From: Gemmatimonadaceae bacterium
Lineage (GTDB): Bacteria; Gemmatimonadota; Gemmatimonadetes; Gemmatimonadales; Gemmatimonadaceae
Direction of reading: 5' to 3'
Assembly (NCBI GenBank): GCA_014379205.1
Contig: JACMME010000199.1
Coordinates: 1 to 34,459, forward strand
Length of the DNA: 34,459 nt
A program made the position numbers and the translations under genes. This document shows positions 16,848 through 24,944 of this stretch, piece by piece; positions within the stretch are counted from its first letter, which is position 1; every line of letters starts with the position of its first letter. A model generated the notes under the pieces. The model was not told the origin of the DNA, did not search any database, and was given only the letters and a program-made list of their open reading frames with translations.

Positions 16848-18634
16848 GTCGTAGCAGGCTCGGCGCGTATATGAAGATCCGCGAGATCAGCGGCGGGAAC
16901 CGGCGCTGGAGCTCCCTCGAAAAGAGCGCGTGCAGCAGTCGTCTTCGGAAACGCTATCACCTCGCGCAACGACGATGCTCCCGCCAGCATCATGGCAATC
17001 CGATCGAAGCCGAACGCTATCCCTCCATGCGGAGGCGCACCGGAGCGAAGACCTTCCAGCAGGAATGCAAAGCGGGATTCGGCCGTGGAGTTGTCCATAC
17101 CCAGCAGGCTGAAAACGCGGCTCTGCAGGCGCGGATCGTGAATGCGAATGCTTCCGCCTCCCAGCTCCGTTCCGTTCAGGACAACGTCGTAGGCCAGTGC
17201 TCGAGCACGCTCGGGCTCGGAGTCGAGCAGTGGCAAATCATCGGGATTCGGCGCTGTAAAGGGGTGATGGACGAAGGAAAGCTTTCCGCTTTCAGCGTCG
17301 CGCTCGAACGCCGGGAAATCCGTAACCCACAAGAAAGCCAACGCGTCCGCAGGGAGCAGGCTCATCCGTCGGGCCACATCCTGGCGCACGCGGTCGAGCG
17401 CCGGCGAGCTCACGGAGTCGCTCGCAGCCACCATGAGACACAGGTCTCCATCCGTTAGCGCCAGAGCTTCGCTGCCGCGCTCGCTCAAAAACTTGGATGC
17501 TGGGCCTTCCAACGCACCCTGCACCTTTTTGAGACGCAGCAATCCGCCGGCACCGGCACTCTTGGCTACAGTTTCGATTTCGTCCACCTGCTTGCGCGAC
17601 AGTGTGGCGCCCGAGGGGATACGGATACCCCTCACGCGTCCCCCTCCCAACAACACGGCGTTCGTGATCGTGAACTCTGACCCGCGGAACGCCTCACTGG
17701 CGTCGAAAATTTCAAGGCCGTATCTCAGATCCGGGCGATCAGTACCGTACTTCTCCATTGCCTCAGCATACGCCATCCGTCGGAATGGTGTGGATACCTG
17801 GCGCCCCGCTTCTAACCAAAGCGCTGCAATCAGTCCTTCAGCAATCGTGTAGATGTCCTCCGGATCCACAAAGGAGGCCTCAATATCGATCTGAGTGAAC
17901 TCGGGCTGACGATCCGCACGGAGGTCCTCGTCTCTGAAACAACGCGCGATCTGGAAGTAGCGGTCGAAGCCGGACACCATGAGGAGTTGCTTGTACAGCT
18001 GGGGCGACTGCGGCAGAGCATAGAACTCCCCCCGATGCACCCGGCTCGGAACGAGGTAATCCCTTGCCCCTTCCGGTGTGGGCTTCGTCAGAATGGGAGT
18101 TTCGATCTCCAGGAACTCCCGCTCGCTCAGAAATCGTCGTGTAGCCTGCAGCAGGCGGTGACGCAATATGAGATTCGCCTGCATCTCCGGCCTGCGAAGG
18201 TCGAGATACCTGTGCCGCAACCGCTGTTCTTCCGACGGAAGTTGTTCCCCCTTGCCGCGCGCCACCGGAATAGGCGGAGTTGCCGCCGGGCTGGCCAAGC
18301 GTAGCGACGACGCACGCACCTCAACATCGCCAGTCGGAATTTCAGCGTTCCGCATTTCGGAAGGACGTTCAACCACTTCTCCCTCGACATGCACAACGCT
18401 CTCCGCCCCAAGCGACGCTGCGGCCTCCACGTGGGATGCATCGGTATATCGCGGATCGAATGAGACCTGGACCATTCCTGCGCGATCGCGCAGGTCAATA
18501 AAAACAATACCGCCCAGATTTCGGCGCCGGTGCACCCATCCGCCAAGCCTGACGGACCTGCCCTTGTCCGGAAGCCTCAGGGAACCGCAAAGGTCCGACC
18601 TTTTCGCGGTCGAAAAATGATTAGGCGACGTCAT
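16844..18634 (-). CDS. aspS: Aspartate-tRNA ligase
   Basis: 596 residues, full bacterial length. It has an N-terminal OB anticodon domain (GWVHRRRNLGG, 32-42), class II motif 2 (FRDEDLRADRQPEFTQID), the insertion GAD domain, and C-terminal motif 3 (GIAFGFDRIAMML). It charges tRNA-Asp in the cytoplasm. At the OB-domain position where non-discriminating bacterial AspRS usually has His (RRRDHGG), this one has Leu40, as in the E. coli discriminating enzyme. This hints that it does not also make Asp-tRNA-Asn, but one residue does not settle it. ATG at 18634 overlaps the VanZ-like stop. Confidence 0.96.
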   Translation of the reverse strand: MTSPNHFSTAKRSDLCGSLRLPDKGRSVRLGGWVHRRRNLGGIVFIDLRDRAGMVQVSFDPRYTDASHVEAAASLGAESVVHVEGEVVERPSEMRNAEIPTGDVEVRASSLRLASPAATPPIPVARGKGEQLPSEEQRLRHRYLDLRRPEMQANLILRHRLLQATRRFLSEREFLEIETPILTKPTPEGARDYLVPSRVHRGEFYALPQSPQLYKQLLMVSGFDRYFQIARCFRDEDLRADRQPEFTQIDIEASFVDPEDIYTIAEGLIAALWLEAGRQVSTPFRRMAYAEAMEKYGTDRPDLRYGLEIFDASEAFRGSEFTITNAVLLGGGRVRGIRIPSGATLSRKQVDEIETVAKSAGAGGLLRLKKVQGALEGPASKFLSERGSEALALTDGDLCLMVAASDSVSSPALDRVRQDVARRMSLLPADALAFLWVTDFPAFERDAESGKLSFVHHPFTAPNPDDLPLLDSEPERARALAYDVVLNGTELGGGSIRIHDPRLQSRVFSLLGMDNSTAESRFAFLLEGLRSGAPPHGGIAFGFDRIAMMLAGASSLREVIAFPKTTAARALFEGAPAPVPAADLADLHIRAEPATT

Positions 18635-18999
18635 GCTACTTCCGCTCGTTGACGCCAGGCAAACAGCATCACTGCGGTTGCCGCACCAACTGTGTCAGCA
18701 AGCCAGTCCATGACGTCGGCCGCGCGACCCGCAACGAACTGCTGGTGCCATTCGTCTACTGCTCCGAAAACCGCTATCACCCCCAGTGTCCATACAGCGG
18801 TGGTGAGGTTGAGCGCTTCCCCGCCAGCGGCCTTCGCGGCGAACCACCCCAACAGCGCATAAAAGCTAGCGTGTACGATCTTGTCAGCGCCGGGAAAGGA
18901 GTAGGGTGCCACCGCGCCCAGATTGCTGCTCGGAATGGAACTGATGAGAAGTATTGCAGCCGCCCAGAAAATGGGCGGCGCCCAGCGCCGAATAATCAC
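18631..18999 (-). CDS. VanZ-like small membrane protein
   Basis: 122 residues with four hydrophobic segments. It carries the VanZ-family landmarks DKIVHASFYALLG in TM2 and DEWHQQFVAGRAADVMDWLADTVGA before the last TM. The function of most VanZ-like proteins is unknown; the name-giving one lowers teicoplanin susceptibility. GTG at 18999 overlaps the PTS IIA stop (GTGA). Confidence 0.85.
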   Translation of the reverse strand: MIIRRWAPPIFWAAAILLISSIPSSNLGAVAPYSFPGADKIVHASFYALLGWFAAKAAGGEALNLTTAVWTLGVIAVFGAVDEWHQQFVAGRAADVMDWLADTVGAATAVMLFAWRQRAEVA

Positions 19000-19454
19000 G
19001 AAGCCTCGGCGGCGCGTATGACCCGAAGAAAGGACTCCGGGGAGAGCGATGCAATCAGTTCCGCTCGCAGAGACTCGCGCCGGAGCAACCGCGAAATGCG
19101 GCCGAGAGCCTTCACGTGGGCTCCCGAAGCCGATTCGGGTCCGACCAGAAGAAAAAAGAGGTGAACCGGTTTCCCATCCAAGGCGTCAAAGTCGACGCCG
19201 GTGGGCGAGACGCCCGCGGCGAGCACTAGTTGATCTGCAAGTGGGGTTTTTCCGTGCGGAATGGCTATGCCGCCGCCTATACCAGTACTCAATACTCGCT
19301 CGCGTTCGTTGACCGACGCGAGAATCGCCATTCCGTTGGCTGAGTCGCCAGGGTTAGCAACGAGATTCACCAACTCGCGAAGAACATCGGTCTTGGTGCG
19401 GCTGCCGAGGGGTACCTTGACGCGTACCGGGGACAGCAGCTCAGAGAGAAGCAC
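18996..19454 (-). CDS. PTS EIIA domain protein (PtsN/fructose type)
   Basis: 152 residues, a single EIIA(Ntr/Fru) domain. The phosphorylatable His67 lies in GIAIPHGKTP, and LVGPESASGAHVKALGRISRLL is the second family block. No membrane EIIC/EIIB is nearby, so a regulatory role, as for PtsN in nitrogen/potassium signalling, is more likely than sugar uptake. GTG at 19454 is the first gene of the 12-gene minus-strand array. The divergent 106-bp gap upstream shows no convincing minus-strand promoter. Confidence 0.87.
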   Translation of the reverse strand: MLLSELLSPVRVKVPLGSRTKTDVLRELVNLVANPGDSANGMAILASVNERERVLSTGIGGGIAIPHGKTPLADQLVLAAGVSPTGVDFDALDGKPVHLFFLLVGPESASGAHVKALGRISRLLRRESLRAELIASLSPESFLRVIRAAEAS

Positions 19455-19525
19455 ACGGGCTCCAAAGTCGCATAAGTCGTGAATTGAAATGTAATTGGCG
19501 TTCCGCCTCGCGGGAAGCGATTCGC

Positions 19526-19554
19526 TTGACGCACCCGGGAGCGTCGCCTAACCT
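19526..19554 (+). promoter_or_regulatory. Promoter predicting a leaderless mRNA
   Basis: The -35 TTGACG (19526-19531), a 17-bp spacer and the -10 TAACCT (19549-19554) are followed by only 6 bases before the ATG at 19561. Transcription starting 7 bases past the -10 would begin at the A of ATG, so the mRNA would have no 5' leader. No Shine-Dalgarno sequence is present, as expected. Confidence 0.65.
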
Positions 19555-19560
19555 CCATCA

Positions 19561-20454
19561 ATGAAGCGCATGTTGTTCTTCCTGGTCGCGTGGCCCGCCT
19601 GCCTCGCTGCAGCGCAAACGGTTCCGGGAGGGGACCTTATGCGCTTCCCGATCGGATATCTCGACCGGCCGGCCGCTCTCAGGACCGATCTGGGCGCTGA
19701 TCTCGGGAATCCGGCGAACGTCAGTTTCACTGATTCATCCCGGGCGAGACTTGGAGTGGCTGCGATTCAGACGCCTTCGGATCAGGGCGTTTCCGCGCAT
19801 CTCATATCAGTGTCGGTGGCCCTGCGGGGTCGGCTAGCCGCCGGGTTGACGGTCGCCCGAATATCCGTGGACGATCTTTTCCGAACCGACACGGATCCCC
19901 AGACCTTCGGGCGAGAATTTTCGTATGGCACCACTTTGTACTCCGCGACCATAGCCCGCCGTAATGCGGGAGGATTTTCGGCTGGCCTGGCGGCCCGATA
20001 CCGGCGAGGTGAGCTGGGTGACGAGCGTTCGGGTGCGCTCGGTCTGGACGCCGGTGTGCTCGCCGAGCACTTGCCCTTTCTGGATGCCAGCGCAGGGCTT
20101 GCAAGTTTTCTGTGGAGGCCAGGCGGGGATACTGACGACCCGCCAACGGTCAATGCGGCATTCGATGCCCGGGCATTTGGAAGTGACGAGAAACGTCAGG
20201 TGCGTGCCGGGCTAGCTGTCTCCATTATCGATCGCCACAAACGCGAACGATTCGTGTTCGGAAGTGCCCGATACGGAATCTGGGAGGGTCGCGCTGGTCT
20301 CAACCGCGCTGACGCTTTTGGGGTGCAGGAGTGGCGTGGGAGGCTGGGGTTTCTTTTGCGGTTTGGGAGGTACGTCGTCGGGGTCGCGCGAGAGGAGAAC
20401 GGAGCGGGATTGGCACCGAATTACCAGTTCACCTTGAATACCGTGATCAGATAG
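19561..20454 (+). CDS. Secreted beta-barrel-like outer-membrane protein
   Basis: 297 residues. A signal peptide is clear (MKRMLFFLVAWPACLAAAQ, cleavage near 18/19). The rest is built of alternating amphipathic strands rich in Gly and Arg (AGLAARYRRGELG, VFGSARYGIWEGRAGL, GFLLRFGRYVVGVAREENG) and ends in a strand-like VIR. This resembles PorV-type or other small outer-membrane barrels. I cannot name a family, so function is open. rlmN begins 16 bases downstream and is probably cotranscribed. Confidence 0.65.
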   Translation: MKRMLFFLVAWPACLAAAQTVPGGDLMRFPIGYLDRPAALRTDLGADLGNPANVSFTDSSRARLGVAAIQTPSDQGVSAHLISVSVALRGRLAAGLTVARISVDDLFRTDTDPQTFGREFSYGTTLYSATIARRNAGGFSAGLAARYRRGELGDERSGALGLDAGVLAEHLPFLDASAGLASFLWRPGGDTDDPPTVNAAFDARAFGSDEKRQVRAGLAVSIIDRHKRERFVFGSARYGIWEGRAGLNRADAFGVQEWRGRLGFLLRFGRYVVGVAREENGAGLAPNYQFTLNTVIR

Positions 20455-20470
20455 TGGACGAGCTCGATTA

Positions 20471-21550
20471 GTGGACAGGCTCAATCTTCTTGATGTGGTC
20501 CCGGCGGAGGCATCCGCTGCTCTACTGGAGTTTGTCCGACAGGAAAACCTGCCTTCGTACCGAGCCAATCAGGTTCTCAGACGACTGTGGCAAGTGCCAG
20601 CTGCGGGCTTTGGCGAGATGGCAGAGCTTCCGGCTCAACTCCGCGCGCGATTCACGGAGATTTTTGCGCTTCCACGTCTGGAAGTTGGAGCACGCGAGCG
20701 TTCAGTGGATGGGACAGAGAAGTTCCTCTTCATTCTTGCGGACGGCCAGGGCATCGAGTCTGTCGCTATCCCCGACAGGGGGCGGCTCACGCTGTGCATC
20801 TCATCGCAGGCCGGTTGCGCGCTCCAGTGTTCCTTTTGCGCCACTGGTGCCATGGGATTTCAGCGAAATCTCTCCGCTTGGGAGATCGCCGGACAGGTGC
20901 GCGAGCTGCTATTGCTGGACCCGCCGATACCCGTCAGCAATATCGTTTTCATGGGTATGGGAGAGCCTTTCATGAACTGGAAGGCTGTATCCACGGCACT
21001 CACTATTCTGAACGACCCGGACGGACTAGGCATCGGCGCGCGACACATTACGGTGTCAACTGTTGGCGTGCTTCCCGGAATAGTGGCGTTAGCCGAGCGA
21101 CCCGAGCAGTTTCGGCTTGCGATCTCGGTTCATGCTCCAAACGATGAGCTACGCCGGCATCTGATGCCGATCAACACGAAGTACCCACTTCGTGACTTGA
21201 TCGCGGCGGCCAAAGCCTTCAGCCGGCGCGTCACATTCGAGTATGTCATGCTGGGCGGGGTAAACGATAGCGATGCGCACGCGTGGCAGCTCGCTTCGCT
21301 TGCCAAGGAGTGTCGCGCGTTCGTCAATCTCATCCCACTGCACCCGGGCGGCGCCGGAAATTTTACTCCGGCGTCGGCGGAACGCATTCGCGGATTCTCA
21401 CGTGCGATACGTGAACGAGGCGTGCAGGTCGCGGTTCGGAAGAGCCGCGGCAAGGACATCGCTGCGGCTTGCGGACAGTTACGGGTAGAACGGCTGGGCA
21501 GGAGGTCGCCAGTTCGCTCCGATCAACACGGTGATGTCCAGGTAGCGTGA
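20471..21550 (+). CDS. rlmN: Dual-specificity RNA methyltransferase RlmN
   Basis: 359 residues. The radical-SAM cluster is CALQCSFC (Cys116, Cys120, Cys123), with GMGEP (162-166) for SAM binding and the conserved C-terminal Cys334 in ACGQL that forms the methyl-enzyme link. It methylates C2 of an adenine in 23S rRNA and in some tRNAs. The start is GTG at 20471; the octamer TAGTGGAC is repeated 17 bp apart over the barrel-gene stop and this start. Most homologues end soon after ACGQL. Here a 20-residue Arg-rich tail lies entirely antisense to the 3' end of the convergent LytR_C gene. Confidence 0.94.
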   Translation: MDRLNLLDVVPAEASAALLEFVRQENLPSYRANQVLRRLWQVPAAGFGEMAELPAQLRARFTEIFALPRLEVGARERSVDGTEKFLFILADGQGIESVAIPDRGRLTLCISSQAGCALQCSFCATGAMGFQRNLSAWEIAGQVRELLLLDPPIPVSNIVFMGMGEPFMNWKAVSTALTILNDPDGLGIGARHITVSTVGVLPGIVALAERPEQFRLAISVHAPNDELRRHLMPINTKYPLRDLIAAAKAFSRRVTFEYVMLGGVNDSDAHAWQLASLAKECRAFVNLIPLHPGGAGNFTPASAERIRGFSRAIRERGVQVAVRKSRGKDIAAACGQLRVERLGRRSPVRSDQHGDVQVA

Positions 21551-21919
21551 ACTATCCCGGCGTAGCTCTACCGCCGCTCCACCCATGGCAGTTCCGACCA
21601 GACGCGCCCATTCGGGGTTTCCCGACCGATCCAATACCAGCGTCGAATCGCGAAGGTCGCGCGACGTCCCGACCGCCACGACGTCGAAGCCACGATCGCG
21701 GAGGTGCATCGTGGCGCGGCGCGCGAGTCCGCGAACCGTGCTGGCATTCAGAACCTCGACCTTGATGCGCACGCCTGCTGGCGCTCGGGTATCGATGCTG
21801 ACGGTGGTTTCCGCGTCCGCTTGTGACTCGTCAGCCCCTCCCCGTCCAAAAGCCCACCACAAGCCAGCCGCGATGACCATGGAGAGTCCCGCCGCAGCGA
21901 TGATTCGACGGCGTCTCAT
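21479..21919 (-). CDS. Membrane-anchored LytR_C-domain protein
   Basis: 146 residues from ATG at 21919, which overlaps the HD-gene stop (ATGA). The longer frame upstream is shadow of that gene. An Arg-rich start and one TM (about 5-22) lead through a linker to a LytR_C domain (about 47-142): VRIKVEVLNASTVRGLARRAT, ADLxxRGFDVV-type block, and YLDITVLIGANW. LytR_C domains follow LCP domains in cell-wall proteins, but here the domain stands alone. Its last 24 codons overlap the rlmN 3' end on the other strand. Confidence 0.78.
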   Translation of the reverse strand: MRRRRIIAAAGLSMVIAAGLWWAFGRGGADESQADAETTVSIDTRAPAGVRIKVEVLNASTVRGLARRATMHLRDRGFDVVAVGTSRDLRDSTLVLDRSGNPEWARLVGTAMGGAAVELRRDSSRYLDITVLIGANWRPPAQPFYP

Positions 21920-22461
21920 CGAACGCTGTTCCACAGCTCCACGGTTTCCGGATAAATACCGTGCCCTTCGCGAACAGCCCATTCGATGCGCTGGCGTACA
22001 ACCTGGCGAAAGACGCCGTCGAAGTCGTGAACGACATGTTCCGCGAGGAAATGGCGGTCCGCCCGTGCGAACTTTCTTCCCGGCTCGAGAAAATCCGCCA
22101 TATACAGAGCGCGCCCGGTCTGCCCCCAGGTAGCGTGTCCCACCGTGTGCCATCTTATAGCGTCCAATAGCTCCGCCCGACGCTCGCCCGCGAGCTCCAG
22201 CTTTTTCGCCACGGCCGGTCCATGCAGGAGCTCCGCTGGCAGAACCTCATCCGACGTCAAGGTGCGCAGCGTCTGTTCGTCCGCGTTGCGCAACCCGTCG
22301 TGCCAGAGTCCCGCATCGCGCCACATCGCCGCAGTCTCGCTTTCCAGCCGAAGCGCGCGCGCCCACTTGAGCAGCAGGCTCGTTACCCGCTCGATGTGCT
22401 GGCGCCTTGAGCCGGAAACCTCAGCCCACGGAGGAAGCTCAATCGATTCCGCGGCGGACAT
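21916..22461 (-). CDS. HD-domain hydrolase, YqeK-like
   Basis: 181 residues. Metal ligands fit the YqeK-type HD phosphohydrolase pattern: His22 (RRQHIERV), His54-Asp55 (GLWHDGL), His80 (LLHGP), His105 (IRWHTVGH) and Asp123 (YMADFLEPGRKF). The ADFLEPGR block is characteristic of YqeK, a symmetrical diadenosine tetraphosphate (Ap4A) hydrolase. In many bacteria yqeK lies beside nadD and rsfS. Here it is followed by a LytR_C protein, as in some other genomes, but no nadD is seen. ATG at 22461 lies 23 bases inside the upstream gene. Confidence 0.78.
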   Translation of the reverse strand: MSAAESIELPPWAEVSGSRRQHIERVTSLLLKWARALRLESETAAMWRDAGLWHDGLRNADEQTLRTLTSDEVLPAELLHGPAVAKKLELAGERRAELLDAIRWHTVGHATWGQTGRALYMADFLEPGRKFARADRHFLAEHVVHDFDGVFRQVVRQRIEWAVREGHGIYPETVELWNSVR

Positions 22462-23275
22462 GCGGCTCGAGTACTGCGTGATTTCTGATGCTTGTTCTTA
22501 CTACATAGTTCCAGCCCTTCAACTCAACTCCCCTCCCGATCGCCGATTCTACTATTCGCGAGTGTGGACCGATGACGCATTCACTTCCGATGTCGGTTCT
22601 GCCTTCGATCACCACACCAGGATAAACGAGCGTGTCCTCCCCTATGTGAACACCCGCGTCGATCCACACGGTCGCTGGAATCAGAAAGGACACGCCCGCA
22701 GCTTCGTGCTGCCGCACCAGACGGTCTCTGAGCGCAACGGAGGCATCTGACAGTGAATGGCGATCAAAAACTCGTATGAGCTCGTCGTCCGATGTCGGCG
22801 CTATACGAATTGCGCCAATGGCAGAACGTGGATCCTCGAATGACGCGAGCGCGGGACCCTCGCCAGCCACTGCGATGGATGCCACTTCGTCCTTTGTGCG
22901 GGCGAGTATCGATACTCCACCCTCCGCGCCGCGCAGTAGCCTGGCTATAGTCGCAGGCAGGATCAGTGGAGCGGCTCCGTCCACCAGCACTTTCGTGCCT
23001 GTCGATGTGATCCCCGCGCGCAATGCTCTGGATTCGCTATCGTTTTGGTCTACCGGCTCCAGGCGAACCGGAAAACCGTCGAACTCCGGTAACGTGACTG
23101 GTGTGGATTTACGATGCAGCACCAGGATTTCGCTCGGAGCCGGCACAACCTCGGAGAGAGCCTGCAGTACATGCCAGAGAATAGGCCTTCCGCCAAGTGG
23201 ATGGAGGTAAACGCTGACCTTTGACCTGAGGTTCGCCGCATCGTCCAGCGCCGCCACCACTGCACGCCAGCTCAT
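22439..23275 (-). CDS. GlmU-like pseudo-nucleotidyltransferase with short hexapeptide helix
   Basis: 278 residues with the layout of the first two thirds of GlmU. There is a nucleotidyltransferase-fold part (1-190), then GVSFLIPATVWIDAGVHIGEDT and about four left-handed beta-helix turns up to the end. The start aligns as AALDDAANLRSKVSVYLHPLGGRPIL against GlmU's LAAGxGTRM...PKVLHPL. The Gly-rich loop, its Arg and the catalytic Lys are all replaced. The acetyltransferase active site is missing because the helix stops early. It is therefore probably not an active uridyltransferase but a binding or regulatory protein (inference). ATG at 23275 overlaps the panC stop. Confidence 0.68.
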   Translation of the reverse strand: MSWRAVVAALDDAANLRSKVSVYLHPLGGRPILWHVLQALSEVVPAPSEILVLHRKSTPVTLPEFDGFPVRLEPVDQNDSESRALRAGITSTGTKVLVDGAAPLILPATIARLLRGAEGGVSILARTKDEVASIAVAGEGPALASFEDPRSAIGAIRIAPTSDDELIRVFDRHSLSDASVALRDRLVRQHEAAGVSFLIPATVWIDAGVHIGEDTLVYPGVVIEGRTDIGSECVIGPHSRIVESAIGRGVELKGWNYVVRTSIRNHAVLEPHVRRGID

Positions 23276-24120
23276 GGCGTTTTTAGAATCTGGTTGTCGA
23301 TAAGCCGGGTTCCACCTACGCGCGCGGCAACCACGATGACGCTTCCGTTTCGGGCGAGTTGAGCGCGCCGAAAGGTGTCCGGGTCCAGGACGGCGAGATA
23401 ATCAACCTCTACTTCTGGCTCGCCGAGTAATACGTCCCAGCCGGCCTTCTCCAGCGCGTCGACTCTCTGCTCACCATTTCGAAATTGAAGCTCGATAGCA
23501 CCGAGAGCGCGCGAAAGGATCAGAGCGCGCGTACGGCTTTTGTCATCGAGAAAGGCATTTCGACTCGACATTGCCAGGCCGTCGGCCTCCCGTTTCGTAG
23601 GCACGACGACGATCTCAACCGGAAAATCCAGGTCGCGAACCATTGCTCGAACAAGCGCCACCTGCTGCGCGTCCTTTTGTCCGAACACGGCGACATTCGG
23701 CATCACGATATTGAAGAGTTTGGCGACCACCGTTAGCACGCCTGCGAAGTGCCCGGGTCGCACGGAGCCTTCCCATTCCTCTCCAAGCGCGAGCGGGGTC
23801 ACGATTACCGAACGTTCACCCCGATACAGCTCATTGGCTTGGGGTGCGAAAAGAATGTCGACCCCGCGTCCGGCTGCCTTCTGCGCGTCGCCTTCAGGAT
23901 CACGCGGATATCTGGCTAGATCCTCATTCGGACCGAATTGCAGCGGATTGACGAATATGCTCAGCACAACCACCGGACACCGTCCGCGAGCCTCGTCGAT
24001 CAGCGTCAGGTGTCCTTCATGCAAAAACCCCATCGTCGGCACCAGGGCGGTGAGGCGTCCGTTTTTTCGTTCTTCAGCCAGCGCCTCGCGGAGCTCAGCG
24101 ATGCGCGTCAGCGTACGCAT
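23272..24120 (-). CDS. panC: Pantothenate synthetase
   Basis: 282 residues, family length. It has the HIGH-type motif LHEGH (33-37) after VPTMG, NPLQFGPNEDL, PGHFAGVLTVV, FGQKDAQQ, and a KMSKS-type AMSSRN. It joins pantoate and beta-alanine using ATP, the last step to pantothenate (coenzyme A route). Its ATG shares one base with the panB stop (TGATG). Confidence 0.96.
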   Translation of the reverse strand: MRTLTRIAELREALAEERKNGRLTALVPTMGFLHEGHLTLIDEARGRCPVVVLSIFVNPLQFGPNEDLARYPRDPEGDAQKAAGRGVDILFAPQANELYRGERSVIVTPLALGEEWEGSVRPGHFAGVLTVVAKLFNIVMPNVAVFGQKDAQQVALVRAMVRDLDFPVEIVVVPTKREADGLAMSSRNAFLDDKSRTRALILSRALGAIELQFRNGEQRVDALEKAGWDVLLGEPEVEVDYLAVLDPDTFRRAQLARNGSVIVVAARVGGTRLIDNQILKTP

Positions 24121-24944
24121 CAGAAGCTATGCTCGGCATCCGGATAGCGTCCGTCCCGCACGTCGTCCCCGAATCGCCCAACCGCAGCGCGGACATCGTC
24201 AGCCATCGATGCATACACCTTGAGGAACTTGGGATGAAACCGGTCGTTCAGACCGAGCAAGTCGGGAAGGACCAGTACCTGGCCATCGCAATCGGCTCCG
24301 GCTCCAATTCCGATGGTGGGCACGGACACCGAACGCGTGACTTCGCCGGCGAGCCCGGCAGGTACAAGCTCGAGAACAATCGCGCATGCGCCCGCGTCCT
24401 GCAGGCGGCGAGCACCTTCGAGAATGTCCTTGGCGTCAGTCTCGTCGCGGCCCTGCACGCGGTGACCGCCGAATGCAAGAACCGATTGCGGCGTAAAGCC
24501 CAGGTGTCCCATTACGGGAACGCCCACTTTCGTGATCGCGCTGATAGCGCGCAACACTTCGGTGGTTGCGCCTTCCAGCTTGACCGCTTGCGCACACGAC
24601 TCCTGAACGATACGGCCGGCATTCATGAGCGCGCGTTTCACGCTCACCTGGTAGGAAAGAAATGGCATATCGACGACCAGCATTGCGCGCTGAACCCCGC
24701 GACGCACAGCGGACGCATGGTAAATCATCTGGTCCAGTGTCACTTGTAGCGTCGACTCAAATCCTGCTACGACGTTACCCAATGAGTCGCCTACGAGCAC
24801 TACGTCCACACCTGCCTCGTCGACCAGTCGTCCGAAAAGCGCGTCGTACGCCGTCACGACGACAATTTTCTCGCCGCTGGATTTTCGCTCCAGCAGATTG
24901 CGCGTTGTAAAACGCCGGGGCTTCTCACCGCTCGACGAGCTCAT
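24120..24944 (-). CDS. panB: 3-methyl-2-oxobutanoate hydroxymethyltransferase
   Basis: 274 residues. KetopantoateHMT blocks are VVTAYDALFGRLVDEAGVD, VGDSLGNVV, DMPFLSYQ, KLEGA, GHLGFTPQ and IGIGAGADCDGQVLVLPDLLG. It transfers a hydroxymethyl group from methylene-tetrahydrofolate to ketoisovalerate, the first committed step to pantothenate. This links it to the folK gene directly upstream, with a 4-base ATGA overlap, through folate supply. Confidence 0.97.
   Translation of the reverse strand: MSSSSGEKPRRFTTRNLLERKSSGEKIVVVTAYDALFGRLVDEAGVDVVLVGDSLGNVVAGFESTLQVTLDQMIYHASAVRRGVQRAMLVVDMPFLSYQVSVKRALMNAGRIVQESCAQAVKLEGATTEVLRAISAITKVGVPVMGHLGFTPQSVLAFGGHRVQGRDETDAKDILEGARRLQDAGACAIVLELVPAGLAGEVTRSVSVPTIGIGAGADCDGQVLVLPDLLGLNDRFHPKFLKVYASMADDVRAAVGRFGDDVRDGRYPDAEHSF

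Noticed and set aside
19455-19525. Minus-strand promoter for the PTS-to-methyltransferase array
   Set aside because: The best candidate (TTTCAA, N17, TTTGGA) has a poor -10. I could not support a call.
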